In this document: positions 32,134 through 44,724 of the stretch, one piece after another
How positions within the stretch are numbered: position 1 is the first letter of the stretch
Layout: every line of letters starts with the position of its first letter
From: Russula earlei
Taxonomy: Eukaryota > Basidiomycota > Agaricomycetes > Russulales > Russulaceae
Assembly (NCBI GenBank): GCA_025769875.1
Contig: JAGFNK010000065.1
Coordinates: 1 to 64,000 of the forward strand
Direction of reading: 5' to 3'
Length of the DNA: 64,000 nucleotides
Made by a program: the position numbers and the translations under genes
Notes under the pieces: generated by a model
What the model saw: only the letters and a program-made list of their open reading frames with translations
Databases searched by the model: none
What the model was told of the DNA's origin: nothing

Positions 32134-33770
32134 CTAATCGGCGAGGATAAGTTGGGAGACAGAATCTGCGGGAATGCTCCTTGACAGTGTTTTGTTGGAA
32201 GGGGATGCTAGACAAGAGCACGGTGAGCTTACCACATATCGTGGTATCCATTGCTCCAGGCCATCTTGTTACTGCAGTGGGAGAACCCCAAGTAAAACCC
32301 CTCGGTGACGTATCTACTACCGATCTATCTTTTGGAGAAATGGGCTCAGACTCTGGTGCAGGAGAAGAGGGTTTCTCGGTCACAGTGCTATAGTAAACTG
32401 TCGGCGAAATGGTATCAAGGGATGCGAGAGAGCCAGCAACGTCATTTAAAGTAAAGGAGAACGGTTCGAGAAGCTGCCCGTTCTCGCCCTGAATGGGATA
32501 TGGAGGCGCGTTTAGTCTATCGAGCCCTGTGGCACAAGGGCCTGGAAAGGAAGGGGCCCCGTTCCTTTCGACTACGGGCCACATCTTATCGCATGACACG
32601 TGGTGCGATGCGGCAGGGCTATAATCCAATAAGGGGTCGTTAATGGCCCGAGCAGGAACGAATGGGCCTGGTGTTGAGAAAGGTAAAGGCTTGTCCATGG
32701 CACTCTGAGTTCCGGTACCTGTAAGCCGAGGCATAGCTATGGCAGAGAAAGGCCGTCTCGGATAGCAAGCTTCCAAGGCTTCGTGGATCGCCCATCCCGG
32801 TCCAGGAGTGGAAAAAGGAATAGTTGATACGAGTGAGGCAGTAGGGTTTGCCCCCTGAAACACCAAAGACCCATCATGGGCGAACCGAAATGTCGCAACG
32901 TCAGTTCTTGATTGTCCTTCATTTCCTGTATGATTCACAGGATGGTGTCCTTCCGCAGGGGCTTGGAAAGTAAACACAGAGCCTTCGTCTGAGGCCTCTG
33001 ACTTCCCATCGATGTGGTCCGTCCTGATTGGGCGGTCGGGAGACAACGCGAGACAGCGCACAGCGTGATCGTATGGTAGAGTGACGAGGGTGTTGTTCAG
33101 CCACTCTGGTAACTTCGGAGGGGATTCTACGTTGACCTAGGATGAGATAATAAACAACCCACTCTTAGCCGCGCATTTAGAGGAACTGGGAAACACCTGG
33201 TCTCTTTTTTTCACTACCTGTGACAAATTTAGATGTGCGCTCTTCCGTCTCGTGGCATCAGATGGCCAAATTTTTGGTGTTGCAGCGACAAAGCATTCTC
33301 CAACTTTGCTAGAGCTATGTTCGAATATATTAGAGGCCTCGGACGGAGTCTTAGGCAAGTCATGGTTAGTGATTGACGATGATCTAGAGTAGGCACGTCT
33401 GCGATGAGGGAGAAGGGATGTCGGGGCACGGGATGCTAAGCCGACTTCCTGCATCATGCGGTCGAAGCGTGAATTCAACCCATAAAGGCGGCCTCGCTTT
33501 GTCGAACGGAGTGACGGGGTTTGAGCAACGGCTGTCGCGAGGAATTACATGAAATGCTGGATTGAAACTAGGAGTGGGATAAACGCTGACCTGCGGTGCG
33601 GGTAGTGGATTCCGGCGACGAGATGCTGGTCTACTATGAGATATATGCTATTCGGATTGGAGGTGGAAGTTGCAGACACACACCGACTAATAGCAAACTG
33701 GTTCTTACGTTGTTTTTCTTTAAATGTGTTGGGCCCATCACCTCTACGAGCCAGTCGTGAGCGACCGTAC
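32134..33770 (-). CDS. unidentified multi-exon gene, Pro/Ser-rich protein
   Basis: The firm part is a large exon, 33136-32233, with intron borders GTAGTG...CCTAG upstream (33217-33137) and GTAAGC...CGCAG downstream (32232-32166), then a last exon to a stop at 32134. It reads PPKLPEWLNNTLVTLPYDHA and contains two PFSTPGP repeats and YYSTVTEKPSSP. Upstream coding is likely. An ATG at about 33770 starts MYGRSRLARRGDGP, and a stretch near 33500 reads FDKARPPLWVEFTLRPHDA. I could not connect these to the 33478-33218 segment with consistent phase, so exons 1-3 are uncertain. No domain is recognised; the protein looks mostly disordered. Confidence 0.5.
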
Positions 33771-34233
33771 ATGGCGTACGGTGTTGAAGAGCCATTTCCC
33801 GCAGCGGTGAGCGCGTGCAGCCATAAAGGACGCGTCTCAACGTGTGTGGCACGTGGCTGTCAACTTTGGGTGACCCGATGTTGATTGCAAAACGCACATA
33901 AAAATCTTTTTTTATTATTATGGGAAATCCATGTCTGGCCCTCACTCCTCTCCTTTTTTTTATTGTGCAATCTGACAACGCGACCTGACGTACGAATGAA
34001 TAATTAATACCACGTGAGAAAGGCAAGCGACGATGCCTTGCGGGCCACGCCGTCATCAGTCAGCAACTCCGTCTCAACCTGGCTTCTCTTTGATCCGTCG
34101 TGGGACTTCAGTGTCGTGTTCCACTGACAGCTGGGAAGGTCTCTCAGTTTTCCTTTTCACCTGTGGTCTTCGCTGGCAGCCAAGGAAGTGCTATCGTCAC
34201 CTCACTCTACCTTATTCGCGTGCCCTCCCTGTG

Positions 34234-36600
34234 ATGGTGTCGTCCCTGGTAAATCGCGGAAACCCCTTCTTGTCTGGTTATCCAGAGAAACATACTTCCA
34301 TCAACAAGGGATGGCGGCACAGAAGTCACGTTTGGAAGATGCTGCTCGTCGCGTTCTTCCTTATCGTAGCGGTCACACGGTGTAGACCACGACAGCTGAT
34401 CCTAGGTTTACTTGCGATAAGCTCAGAGGAAGTTCACTCTCGTCTCAGAAATCCGGCCTACCTTATCAAAGCTGAACATGGGGCGGTCGCGAGTGAAAAC
34501 GAAGTGTGTTCAACCCTTGGAGTCCAGGTTTTGAAGGAGGGTGGGAACGCGGTGGATGCTGCCGTGGCCACGACGTTCTGTATTGGGGTTGTGAACATGT
34601 TCTCGTGAGCACCTGGGCATTCCATGATTCTACGGTGTTCTTATTCCACAGATCTGGTATTGGCGGCGGTGGATTTATGACCGTTCGCTTGCCCACCTCG
34701 ACGCCAGATGGCACCTCGGAAGTCTGGACTATTGACTTCCGGGAAACGGCGCCAGCACTCGCAAACGCAACTATGTATACGAAGGACCCCATGAAATCCA
34801 TACTCGGCGGCCTTGCTGTAGGTGTACCCGGCGAAGTGCGTGGCCTTTCAGAGGCCCATAGGCGATGGGGAAAATTACCGTGGCGGAGGCTCGTGCAGCC
34901 AAGTGCGGAACTTGCATCTGGCTGGGCTGTGGGTAAGGAACTCGGCCTTAGGATACAGGCGAGTTTATGCTCTCAGTGGAGTTCTATCCAACCTGATTCT
35001 GCTCTCAGTGGCCGGTCTTTCGTTCTTTGTTTCTACATCACCCGGACTGGTCTCCCATATTCGCGCCGGATGGCGTCCTTCTCAAGGAGGGCGACATCAT
35101 CCGGAATGTCAATCTTTCTCGGACTCTTGGACTCATTGCCGAACGAGGTGCCGACGCGTTTTATCAAGGCGAAGTTGCTGATGCCATCGTCCGCAAGATT
35201 CGTGCCGAAGGGGGGGTTATCACTCATGAAGACTTGGTCCACTACAAAGTTAACGCCTCCAAGGCCCTCGAAGGGACCTACCGCGGTCTGAAGGTTTATA
35301 CTTCCCGTGCTCCAACCTCGGGACCTGTTCTTCTTCACATGCTCAACTTGATGGAGAAGTACAATCTACCTGACGAAGGGCGAACAGAGGTTAATGTCCA
35401 TCGCCTCGTCGAAGCAATGAAGTGTGAGTGAACTATGTACCGAGTGAAGCGCGGTCATTTACCTCACTTTGTGCATGCAGTCGGTTTCGCTGCTCGGTTC
35501 GTTGATCGTCTATCAATCAAAAATACAACCTTCGATGACTCTTTCTAGGACACGGATTTGTGATCCACCATTCAGCGATGGTTCAGGGAGAATTGACGAA
35601 ATACCACTCAAGACATTCAGCGCGTTAATATCCAAAAATATGACCGACGTGCGCTGTTCCGCTTCTTTCGACCACCTAATTTGACTTGGCGGATCAGGAC
35701 CATACTCACCCCGCAATGTATTACCAGCCTATTTTCGACGTCCCTGAGGACCATGGGACAGTTCGTACAACCAAATCCATTTCCTCTCCGATTCTTACTC
35801 TCCATACAGAGCCACACCTCAATAGTAGACGCAAGCGGAATGGCCGTGGCTGTCACCTCCACGGTTAATCTTATTTTTGGCTCACAAGTCATGGATCCTG
35901 TCACCGGCATTCTATTCAATGATGAGGTTCGTGTTATCGTTTTGCTACAACGCTCCAAACTTTCTGATATCTGCCGTAGATGGATGATTTCTCTACACCA
36001 GGAGTTCCGAATGCATTTGGCCTCTGGCCCTCGCCGTGTCTGTGTTCATCTTGTACACAACCTGAACCATAGCTCATCGTACGCAGATAATTATCCCGAT
36101 GCCCACAAGCGGCCTCTCTCTTCGATAGCACCGACGATCATGGAATATTCAAATGGGTCATTCTATGCTGCCCTCGGCGGGTCGGGTGGCTCGAAGATCT
36201 TCCCAGCGCTATTCCAAGTCATTCTAAATCTTGATTGGGGGCTTGATATCGGTTCTGCCATTGAATACGGTCGCTTACACCACCAACTATATCCAGAGTG
36301 GATTGAGGCAGATGACGCGTATCCCCACGAACTTTTACTCGGCCTCAGAACTAGAGGACATTCACTTCATGGTGTGTGACGCACATTATCTATAGTCAAG
36401 GTTCCATGACCCAGTTTCGAAATTTCAGTTGTGGATATCAATCGTGTTGGGTCAGTGGTTAATGCTGTCTTGAAGAAGGGTGGAATGCTTTATGGTACGC
36501 ATGGCGCCATCCTTTTTCCCTCTCCTCGTTTCTTCGACGGTTCTGACTTGGAGCAGCTGCGAGTGATTCGAGAAAGAATGGCAAAGCAGCAGGATATTAA
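34234..36600 (+). CDS. GGT1: gamma-glutamyltranspeptidase
   Basis: It cleaves the gamma-glutamyl bond of glutathione and related compounds, probably at the vacuole or cell surface. Eleven exons (34234-34604, 34652-34958, 35009-35423, 35481-35496, 35549-35648, 35698-35760, 35810-35926, 35980-36037, 36087-36371, 36429-36494, 36557-36600) give 613 aa. A single membrane anchor (MLLVAFFLIVAVT) lies near the N-terminus. EGGNAVDAAVAT and GIGGGGFM mark the heavy chain. The self-processing nucleophile is Thr424 in DHGT|SHTS, exactly at the exon 6/7 junction. KRPLSSIAPTI, GGSGGSKI and the C-terminal ASDSRKNGKAAGY are family hallmarks. Intron 2 has GC at its donor (34959). An upstream in-frame ATG at 34033 would add 67 unconserved residues. 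Confidence 0.93.
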
Positions 36601-38229
36601 CCTACCATCTGGAATAGAAGTACATGTCTCAATTTGTTAGAACAGAAACTTGAAGATTGTAGCTGGGGAGGCCGGCCGTAGTGTTGCCTACTAACACGGG
36701 TCTCCTTGTTGGTAACTATGCAGAGGTATAAACCGCATTGTTGTTAAATGAATGCCTCGATCCCCTACATCAAATCTTACTTTCCATGCCAGGGCACGTT
36801 CATGATAGGGACACTGAGTAGTCACAACCTCGAGCCTCAGCCCGAGAATTACTTTCGAAGCACACATGCCCAGACGACTATAGCGATATATATTTATGTT
36901 CTACAGCTCAAACGCTGGGTGAGGTGGGCTCGGGAGACATACGTACGATGATGAATCGCATGTTCTATCATGTACGTCGACTCTCAGAATCGAGTCCGCC
37001 ATCATACAAAACTTCCAACTTGTCGGCCAAAATTTTGCACGTTTCGATGTTTCGGAAACTTTGCAAAATCAGATTTGGATCTGGGAATGTAGAAAGCCGA
37101 ATTTGTAACACAATTTCTTTCAATCTCCTTTACGACCTGCGGCATATACAATACCGGTACGACACCAAGGCGAATGGCATCAAAAGAAGGGTGAATGCAC
37201 CTGCCAGTGAGGACACTCAATGACTTCGAAAGTTTCCGTGACCAGATCCGATCTAAGGCTAACTTGAAGGACAGGGGACGTTGAGGATCTCAAGACCTGA
37301 AGTCGGGCAGTTCGACCTCGTGATATCTGATCATCTCCTCATCTTTTTTTTTTTTTCATCAGAGCTCGCCAATCACTGGCACATGCTCGATCATATACAT
37401 TACATGTTGTACGTACCTTGTTCTTGTTCGTCGTCTCGAACCGGGTAGTGTCGCTGACTCGTCGCTCTCTTTGCGGTCCTCAAGATTCTCGAGATCTGAC
37501 GGATGCCAACTCCGATACATCAATCAAGACATCTCTTGAACAAGTAATTGAGGATGATCGGAACTTCGGCCCATTTAATTTCCTTTCATCTCTTACCTCG
37601 ATGATCATTCCCCAGCGCACTCCCGTTGGTCCCATCGGCTGGCTCCAGAGACCCCATCAATCCTCCAAGCTCCAACCTTATCGTGACCCGACTCATCGCT
37701 ATCTGGCCGTAACTTGTCCTTTCTCCACTATAGCTTGGGTCCCTATCATGTCGACCACATCGATCTCAACTGTGACGGAACAATGCTAAGACTGGCGATG
37801 CAAGTTCAAGGACACTGTATGCCTCTCAACATTGGACAAATTCTGAGTCTTCTGGTTTTACCCGTTTCGCTGGTGTCCATTGCCGAGGCTGCCGGTTAGG
37901 AAGACCACTGCCCACTGTCTTGATGCTGATCCCAGGTCCCTATCAGTTTTTATGCGAAACCAGCTACTCCCCGATCCTTCCATGGGTTTGCAATGCTTTT
38001 CCTTCTCGGCCTTAGCAGACTGGGAATGGTTGTAGGGATAGGCTCTTCCTTTAACTGAACCATGTGCCCCCCATGCCGTGTCCCTTTGCGACGCAACGGG
38101 CTGTCTGTCCCTATGCTATGTGGGTGGGTTTGGTAATGCTCCTCATCAGGACCCTTGACAGATGACAGTTGTCGCAGAAGTTTCTACTGGGTTTACTAAT
38201 GTTGTCGCTTGTTGTCTGAGGAATGGAGG
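36601..38229. other. intergenic, no supported gene
   Basis: An ORF at 37418-37789 has mixed composition but no recognisable feature, and other ORFs are short. A T-run lies at 37344-37358. I see nothing else. Confidence 0.35.
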
Positions 38230-39650
38230 AATGAATTGATGTCCCTTGAGAGGGACAGGCACATGTTTACCCACCGATCGGCTAGCAACAGTCTGTGGAA
38301 TTTTGCATGATGTGACATTATGTCATTGTCCCAAATCCACTCTCCATCATCTTGATCAGCAGAGTGGTGTTTTGAACAACCTTACAACTTTTATGTTATA
38401 TTTAATGACAAGAATAAATTACTTGCTTGATTAACAGAAGTTGTTATACTCAAATTTGAAATTGTGGTACTGACAGAGGACCACCTGATGTCTGTCCTTC
38501 AACATTGCACTGTGCATTTCCACTGCAATGATGCCCACCTACCACATCCCAGAACACCCTCATCATTGCCACTCATACCTCTGCCATCCTGCCAGCAACA
38601 GACATCATGCCCTTGCAATTGCCTTCATGTGCATGCTCTCCTGACAAACTGATGCACCCCAAAATGAAGACCAAACAGTCTTGCCCAACCCTACCCACCT
38701 CTCTTACCTTTGCAGACCACTATCCTAGGGTCATCTTCTCTAGCCTCTTTGAAGCAGCTTCTGGTGGGTGTATCATGGTGCATGAATTCAACCACAAGGC
38801 TGGCAGCATCCTTACCCCCACCCCCCACCTCATCATCCCTCTCCTCCACCACCCTCTCTCATCATCCAAGAGGAGTGTGCATATGAGAAGGTGCTCCCCC
38901 TCCCTCCCAGTCTGCCCCACCTTTATGCTGATGCTTGCCCTACCTACTGCCCCACACTCTCTGATCCAACTGCACTCCCTAGCATCCATGATAATTAAAT
39001 AGGGATGCCATTCACATGTGCCTTCTGCATGCCCAATTTGAGTGCATGGCACAATGCAGCACACATGTGCCCTGCCTTCTGCAGGGCTGCCTGCACACTC
39101 TGGGTTGTCTATGGCCCCAGCCAGCTGTAAGCTCTGCATGCTGCAGCTTCTCACATGCAAGATCTGGTGGACCTCTTGGAATCAGAACCATTGTAGTGTG
39201 CATGCCAGAGATGACACTCCACATGCCACAGCTGCTCCCTCAGGGTCTGCATGCTCACCATGCACATGACACTGCCTCTATCATCCTGCCCACAATACAT
39301 GTCACACCATTGCAATCATCTTTATGCATGCTCACCCACCTCTGACTCAATTTGTTATGCTTCTAGGCATTTCTTTCCATTTCTCTCTTTATTTTCTTTT
39401 AGCTACCCAACTTTCATCTATTAAAATGTACTTATGAGTAGGCTAGTTTAATAATAGAACCTAAGTTCTATCATTCTGAGTGTCCCTGCACATGTTCCCT
39501 GCCTTTAACAGTAGATTGGGTTTTTATTTATTATTTATTGTAGTTAGCTAGTTAACCTTTGAATACACTGTTTACCTATAGAACCTTTTGGCTATGTTTG
39601 AAAACAATTGCAGTCACCATCAAGGAGCCAAACTGGTGGGGCACTTGCCA
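38230..39650. repeat. CpG-depleted repeat relic
   Basis: A second CpG-poor block, C/T/A-rich on this strand (CATGC, CCACC, TGCATG words). A small cluster of CpG at about 38240-38285 marks its left edge. ORFs inside lack codon bias. Likely a methylated, decayed transposon of unknown family. Confidence 0.55.
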
Positions 39651-40670
39651 ATTCTGGAGTGACAGATCATGTGAAAAGCCATCAACTGCTAACAACCAGT
39701 CCATTTATGGCTAATTTGTGGTGTCTCCACTGATTACCTGGTGCTGACCGGTATCGGCCGAAGTCTGTACCGGTAGACAAATTGTTTGGCATTGGCATAC
39801 GCGAAACCGCTGCTAGTAAGCGCAACCACGTAAGACCGGTTGATCCGAACCATCGCGTTGCCATCACCGACGAGGGACGCTTCCGTTTTCCAAACGGTCG
39901 TCGTCGACCTTCCAGTCCCGGACGACAATTCTTAGAACCAATCCGATGGTCGAGACGTGAACATAAAAATTTCGCAATCGAGGATCTATCGATAGGCACC
40001 TGTCATCGCTTAGGAACAAGAGTCGAATCCCTGGTTGGTACAGAGGCCACTCATTGAGGCCGAGAGCATCATTGGTTCATACCTAGCTTGGGGATATTGA
40101 TCCAGCCCCTTGTGAAAAGATATTGAGTGAGACATCAGGCTGTAGATAATTATATTTCGCAAAGTCCAATCCAATGGGGTTAACTCCTGGGGTAGGTAGA
40201 TCGGGGTAGTGTTGTCATGGCTCGGTTCAGAAAGCTGCTTTGGACTTGTATTGATCCTGAGTGCCCTGAGTCGCAATAACGCCTTGAGGACCTTTGACCG
40301 CTTGGGTACCTCACCTAGCCTTTTGTCAAGAGATTGCGATTTCGGGTAGCACAGTAGCAGGTGACCTTGACCACTTCGCCCGAGTAACGTCCCATGAAAC
40401 AGAGTCCAGTCTCCACACGGGAACCGAGTGCGCGTGTTATCTAGCCTGAGTATTTATCTGGCCGGTGGATGAGATGTCACTAATGCTTGCTGATGAGCTT
40501 ACACGTTTCTGTGTAATAGCGCCCGAGGTCCGCTTCGCCACGTTGTTGGCCTTCGGTCGCGGTTACAGTAAGCGCGCAAAGACGCACATTGAGAGAGCTG
40601 CTGTCCCTTGTCCCGTTCCAAACTACCCGTACTCGGCTCCTGTCCACCCATCTACGCGTACCGGAGAGCA
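39651..40670. other. intergenic, no supported gene
   Basis: CpG-rich sequence resumes at about 39740 with a short ORF on each strand (39782-40057 plus; 39928-39734 minus). Neither is recognised. The promoter of the signal peptide peptidase gene should lie at the right end. Confidence 0.35.
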
Positions 40671-42233
40671 ATGTCTAACGGGCTGAGCGCCGACGTCCTG
40701 TTCGCGTATGTGGGCATCATCACGACCGCAACGCTCTCGGTTTACGCTGGGTCCCTGGGAAGCCTTCCGGTCAGTCCTCCGTTTCCTAACCGTATCGCCG
40801 TTTCAATCGGTCGTGCGTGCGTGCGTGCGCGTGTTTTTCAGAAGTCAAAGGATCACGAAAGGCGAGCGGACGAGGGCGAGGAGGAGGAGGAGGCCGACTC
40901 GTTGCCTCGGCTCACCGCTGCGGACGCGTGGTTGTTCCCACTGGTGGGTGCATTTTTTTTCCCCTTTCCTTTCGGTGTAGAGTTTTTGAGGGGGTCATGA
41001 CAGCTAGGCTCGGCGCTGCTCCTTGGCCTCTTCCTGGTCATCAAATATGTAGGGAAGGAATGGATCAACTGGTTCATGTCCATGTATTTTGCCTTCACCG
41101 GGTTATACAGCGTACCCCATGTACAGTAGTTTCTCGTCTCTTTCGCCCTTTCTCACCATTCATCACCTTCTAGTCCTTCGTTAGACTGGTCGCATCCACC
41201 GTGGGCACTCAACGCTGGAGCCAATTCAGGAGCCATAGAGTAAAGGTCACATCAGGGACTTCACGTGAGCGTCACTGTTCCCTCCACCGTGAACGACGCT
41301 CACTCTAGACTAGAGATCCTGTCCTTCTCGTTCAGAACGCCTGCCGTCTTCCTCGCGGCGCTCGGGGTGATTCCGTCCGTGTCATATGTCTCCTATTTCG
41401 GGCCGAAGAAACCCCTGCTCCTCACAAACGTCCTCGCCTTGTCGTTCGCACACGAAGCGATGTCGATGCTCAAAGTCGACTCCTTCAGGACCGGGACAAT
41501 CCTGCTTTCCGGCCTATTTTTCTACGACGTCTGGTGGGTGTTCGGGACCAAGGTGGTACGTACGTTCGGAATTCCGGTCACAGCTCGGGTTGAGGCCGGA
41601 TATGGCGGGAACTTCAGATGGTCAGCGTGGCAACCAGCCTGGACCTGCCCATGAAGATCCTTTGGCCAAAGTCGACCACGTTCTCCACGGAGAACGGGAG
41701 CATGATGCTCGGCCTGGGTGACATCGTCGTTCCCGGAACGTTCGTCTCGTCGGCCCTGCGCTACGACCACTTTCGGCATACTGCCAAAGAGGCTCGGCCG
41801 GCCGGAACGACGACGACGACGACGACGACGAGAAGCACGTTCGCGAAGCCTTACTTCGTCGCTTCGCTCGTCGCCTACGTGGCGGGGCTCGCGGTCACGA
41901 TGACGGTCATGCACGTATTCCGCGCGGCGCAACCCGCGCTGCTGTACCTCAGGTACGCCACCCCGGGCCTTTCGTTATCCTTGTTGCGCGTTTGAACGGG
42001 TGGGTGAGATGCCCACGAGAACTGAAATCGGATATAGCCCTGCCTGCGTCCTCTCCTTCGTTTTCACCGCCTGGCGCCGCGGGGAGCTGATCGAAGCCTG
42101 GCGGTGGAGTGATGGGGAGGATGGGGCTAAGACTGCGTCCAAAAATGGGAGCGCGGTGGACAACAAGGCCAAGGCCAGCAGCGATTCCGCGGGCGGAGCG
42201 ACCTCCGACCCCTCGGACGCCGTCAGTTCGTGA
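40671..42233 (+). CDS. signal peptide peptidase (intramembrane aspartyl protease)
   Basis: This ER membrane protease cuts leftover signal peptides and some tail-anchored proteins within the bilayer. Exons 40671-40769, 40842-40943, 41004-41120, 41174-41264, 41314-41555, 41618-41952 and 42038-42233 keep phase for 393 aa. The active-site pair is clear: Asp208 in FFYDVWW and Asp252 in MLGLGDIVVPG, with the QPALLYL motif near residue 322. Hydrophobic segments fit the nine-span topology. An acidic loop (GEEEEEAD) follows the first span. Between the GLGD region and the last spans is a run of eight Thr encoded by an ACG microsatellite (about 41807-41830). Acceptor 5 was moved to 41313 because the first AG brings a stop. 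Confidence 0.93.
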
Positions 42234-44724
42234 GAAAAGATGGGATGGGGGGAATGGACCACAACGGTGATTACGAGCCCGGGGTGACCGCCATCATCAG
42301 AGCCGCGATCTCTCTCCTTTGGCCTAGTCTACCCAGGACTCTCATAAGATATATATATATCGTCGTCGTCGTCGTCGTCGAGCAACGTACTTGCCGTGAA
42401 TTGTGCCCCTTGCGAACAACAAGACATTGGGCGGTTCGATCGCCCACGGTGCGCTGTGAGAGATCAGAGATCCAAGATCCGGCTCGAAGCGCTGGATCAA
42501 TGGAATCGATGCGCATTTTCGCAGACGACGGACGGCTGATCGGAGGTGAACATCGCTAGCACCTCAGCTTTTTGACAGGAAAGAGATTGCCGAAAGGCGA
42601 AGATTCCGGGGATCTCCAGTTGGCAAGACCGGATACGGTCACTCGGAGGAGGGAGAGGAGAGTTACAGCGCGCGCTACCTGTAGTGCTGTACTGTTGCTG
42701 TACCCGTATACGTCTGTTGGTTGGCCTCCTTGGCCGCCGCACACACGCCTGAGTTCATCTTCGCTTCAGGGGCTACTTGCCATGGGGACATTTGCGCCCA
42801 GCGCCGCTCCCGTGATGTTGCCACGGCAGCGTCCTTATGTCAATGTAGGTAACGAAGGTTCAGGTATCGAGTACACATCGTAGGAGCGGCAATATCGTCG
42901 CGCACCGACGGACAAAGCGATGCACCCCCCTCCCCACCAAAAAAGGAATGCGAACCGTTTACACCATTCACCGATATCTGCGGTGCTTCTACTGGGCGCA
43001 AGAGCACGTCTATCGAGGGATGCCAGTGGGTCCTGCGCATCTCGCTAGACTTTGGCCTTACGATATCCTACGTGAAGCAGGTTAGCGGGCCGGTCTAGGC
43101 CACGAACCAAACCAACCTTTCGTTGGAACGGTCGCCATGCTGCCGCTCTCGGCGGCCAAGAAGGTTGATCAGGAACAAAGGGGGGCTGAACGTGGGCCTC
43201 GAAGGGGGAGCACGGGACCAGGGGGAGAAGCCACAGCTCGACCGTCCATTTGGCGCACAGAGGACAGATGGAGCAAGCTTGCTTGCTCTTGGGGAATTTC
43301 CATTTCGTTACGTTAGATACATCTGCTTGGTGAACGTGGTATGTGTGGCAGACAGCGCCAGGAGTGAAAAGGGGTAGCGTTACCCCTTGCGAGACATTCC
43401 ATTCGCACGGAGAGAGGAACCCCTCGCAATCGGTAGCAGTAGGGAAGTTCCCATCCGTAATAATGGACGGTGTCATGTGTACAGATTGGGGGACCCAAAA
43501 GCGACTTAGTCACCTCAACAACCAGGCGCTCGTGGATTCCGATTGGGGACTGTTGAATGGGCGGTGCCTTCTATCCTGTTGCCGGTCAGAGGGATCAGTT
43601 TTCGCACAAGACAGAGAAGCAGGTCAATTATGTTGCAAAGAGCGCTCATCCGCATCACGAGTGTGTTATGGCATCGAAGAAGAGGGTTCGTTCGCAGGAG
43701 GAGAGGCACGCGTCCCGTGGGAGTGTTCAAGGCGAGCCGCCACCAAAAACTACGTCCAATTGGCATTAACCCTGAAAGGACGGCTTCCCTGTCATTGCTA
43801 CAACGCCACGGTCTTGAGAGGATGGACGACTTGGAGACGCCGCCGCCGCCGTCGCCGTTGCCGCTTCCGTTGCCGGAATACCTGCCCCTCTCTGCAGGGG
43901 GTCGAATGATGCACGGGAGGACATCACGAACGAGAGAAGGACGCCGATGGGCTGACACACAGACCGAGGTCGTCTAGGTCGAGGATTGGGCATGCACGTT
44001 AGCCGGCGTCGTGGAAGGGAATCGCTGGATCCGGCCGGGAGAACGGGAGTGATAGTGGCGGGGCCGGAAAAGGAGATCGAGAGGGAAGCTGGTGGCCGCC
44101 TGGGCAATATCCGTTAGGCAGAAAGGAGTCATCCGGGTCGATGAAGAAGCGAGACCGGGTTGTTTTTTTTTTTCTTTCTACAGGACGAGATAGGAAAGAT
44201 GGCGTTCGCCGTGCAAGCGGTGTGTCGCAGGAGGGGAGGGAGGTCGGAAAGGGATCGAGGAGAGATCTAAGGAACGCAACTTCGCTCGGGCGGCGTGAGA
44301 GCGAGGCCAGGCATGTGAAATGTATTTATGTTTTCGATCCCTCGGTTTTGTAAAAAAAAGTTGGAGTGGAAAAAAAAAAAAAAAGAAAAAGATCGGTTGG
44401 GTGTGTGCAAACCGTGCGTGCGGGAAGGGCAAACGCCAGTCGCATACTCGATATTGGTCAGTCAGTGCCCGCTCGCTCCCTACGCCTCCTCCCCCCCCCC
44501 CCCCCGATCTTGCCCCTTTCCCATCCCTCATCTCCCTCTTTCAATCCTCTCATCTTTTTCGACACGATCACGCCAGAGAGTGGTTAATCTCCCATCACAA
44601 CCCCATCGCCATCCCATCCATTGATCGTCCTCCCCTACCCCTCCGACCGCACGTTCTCTTGCTTTTCTCTTAAATCTACCTCCGCGACCGAGCCCCCGTC
44701 GTCGTATCACTACGTTTCTTCTCT
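42234..44724. other. long intergenic region upstream of areA, no supported gene
   Basis: Nearly 2.5 kb without a convincing gene. It includes a CGT microsatellite (42361-42380) after an AT dinucleotide run (about 42348-42360), and A-, T- and C-runs at 44344-44392 and 44491-44505. ORFs at 43045-43958 on both strands are low-complexity or lack family features. It probably holds the areA promoter and a long 5' leader. Confidence 0.4.

Noticed and set aside
38720..39160. 146-codon minus-strand ORF
   Set aside because: It lies wholly inside a CpG-depleted block; frame is open by composition only.
41807..42380. CRISPR-like short repeats
   Set aside because: The triplet runs are simple microsatellites without spacers.
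43343..43909. 188-codon plus-strand ORF
   Set aside because: No ATG start in the first codons, no splice context, Arg runs from a microsatellite (CGC), and no family similarity.
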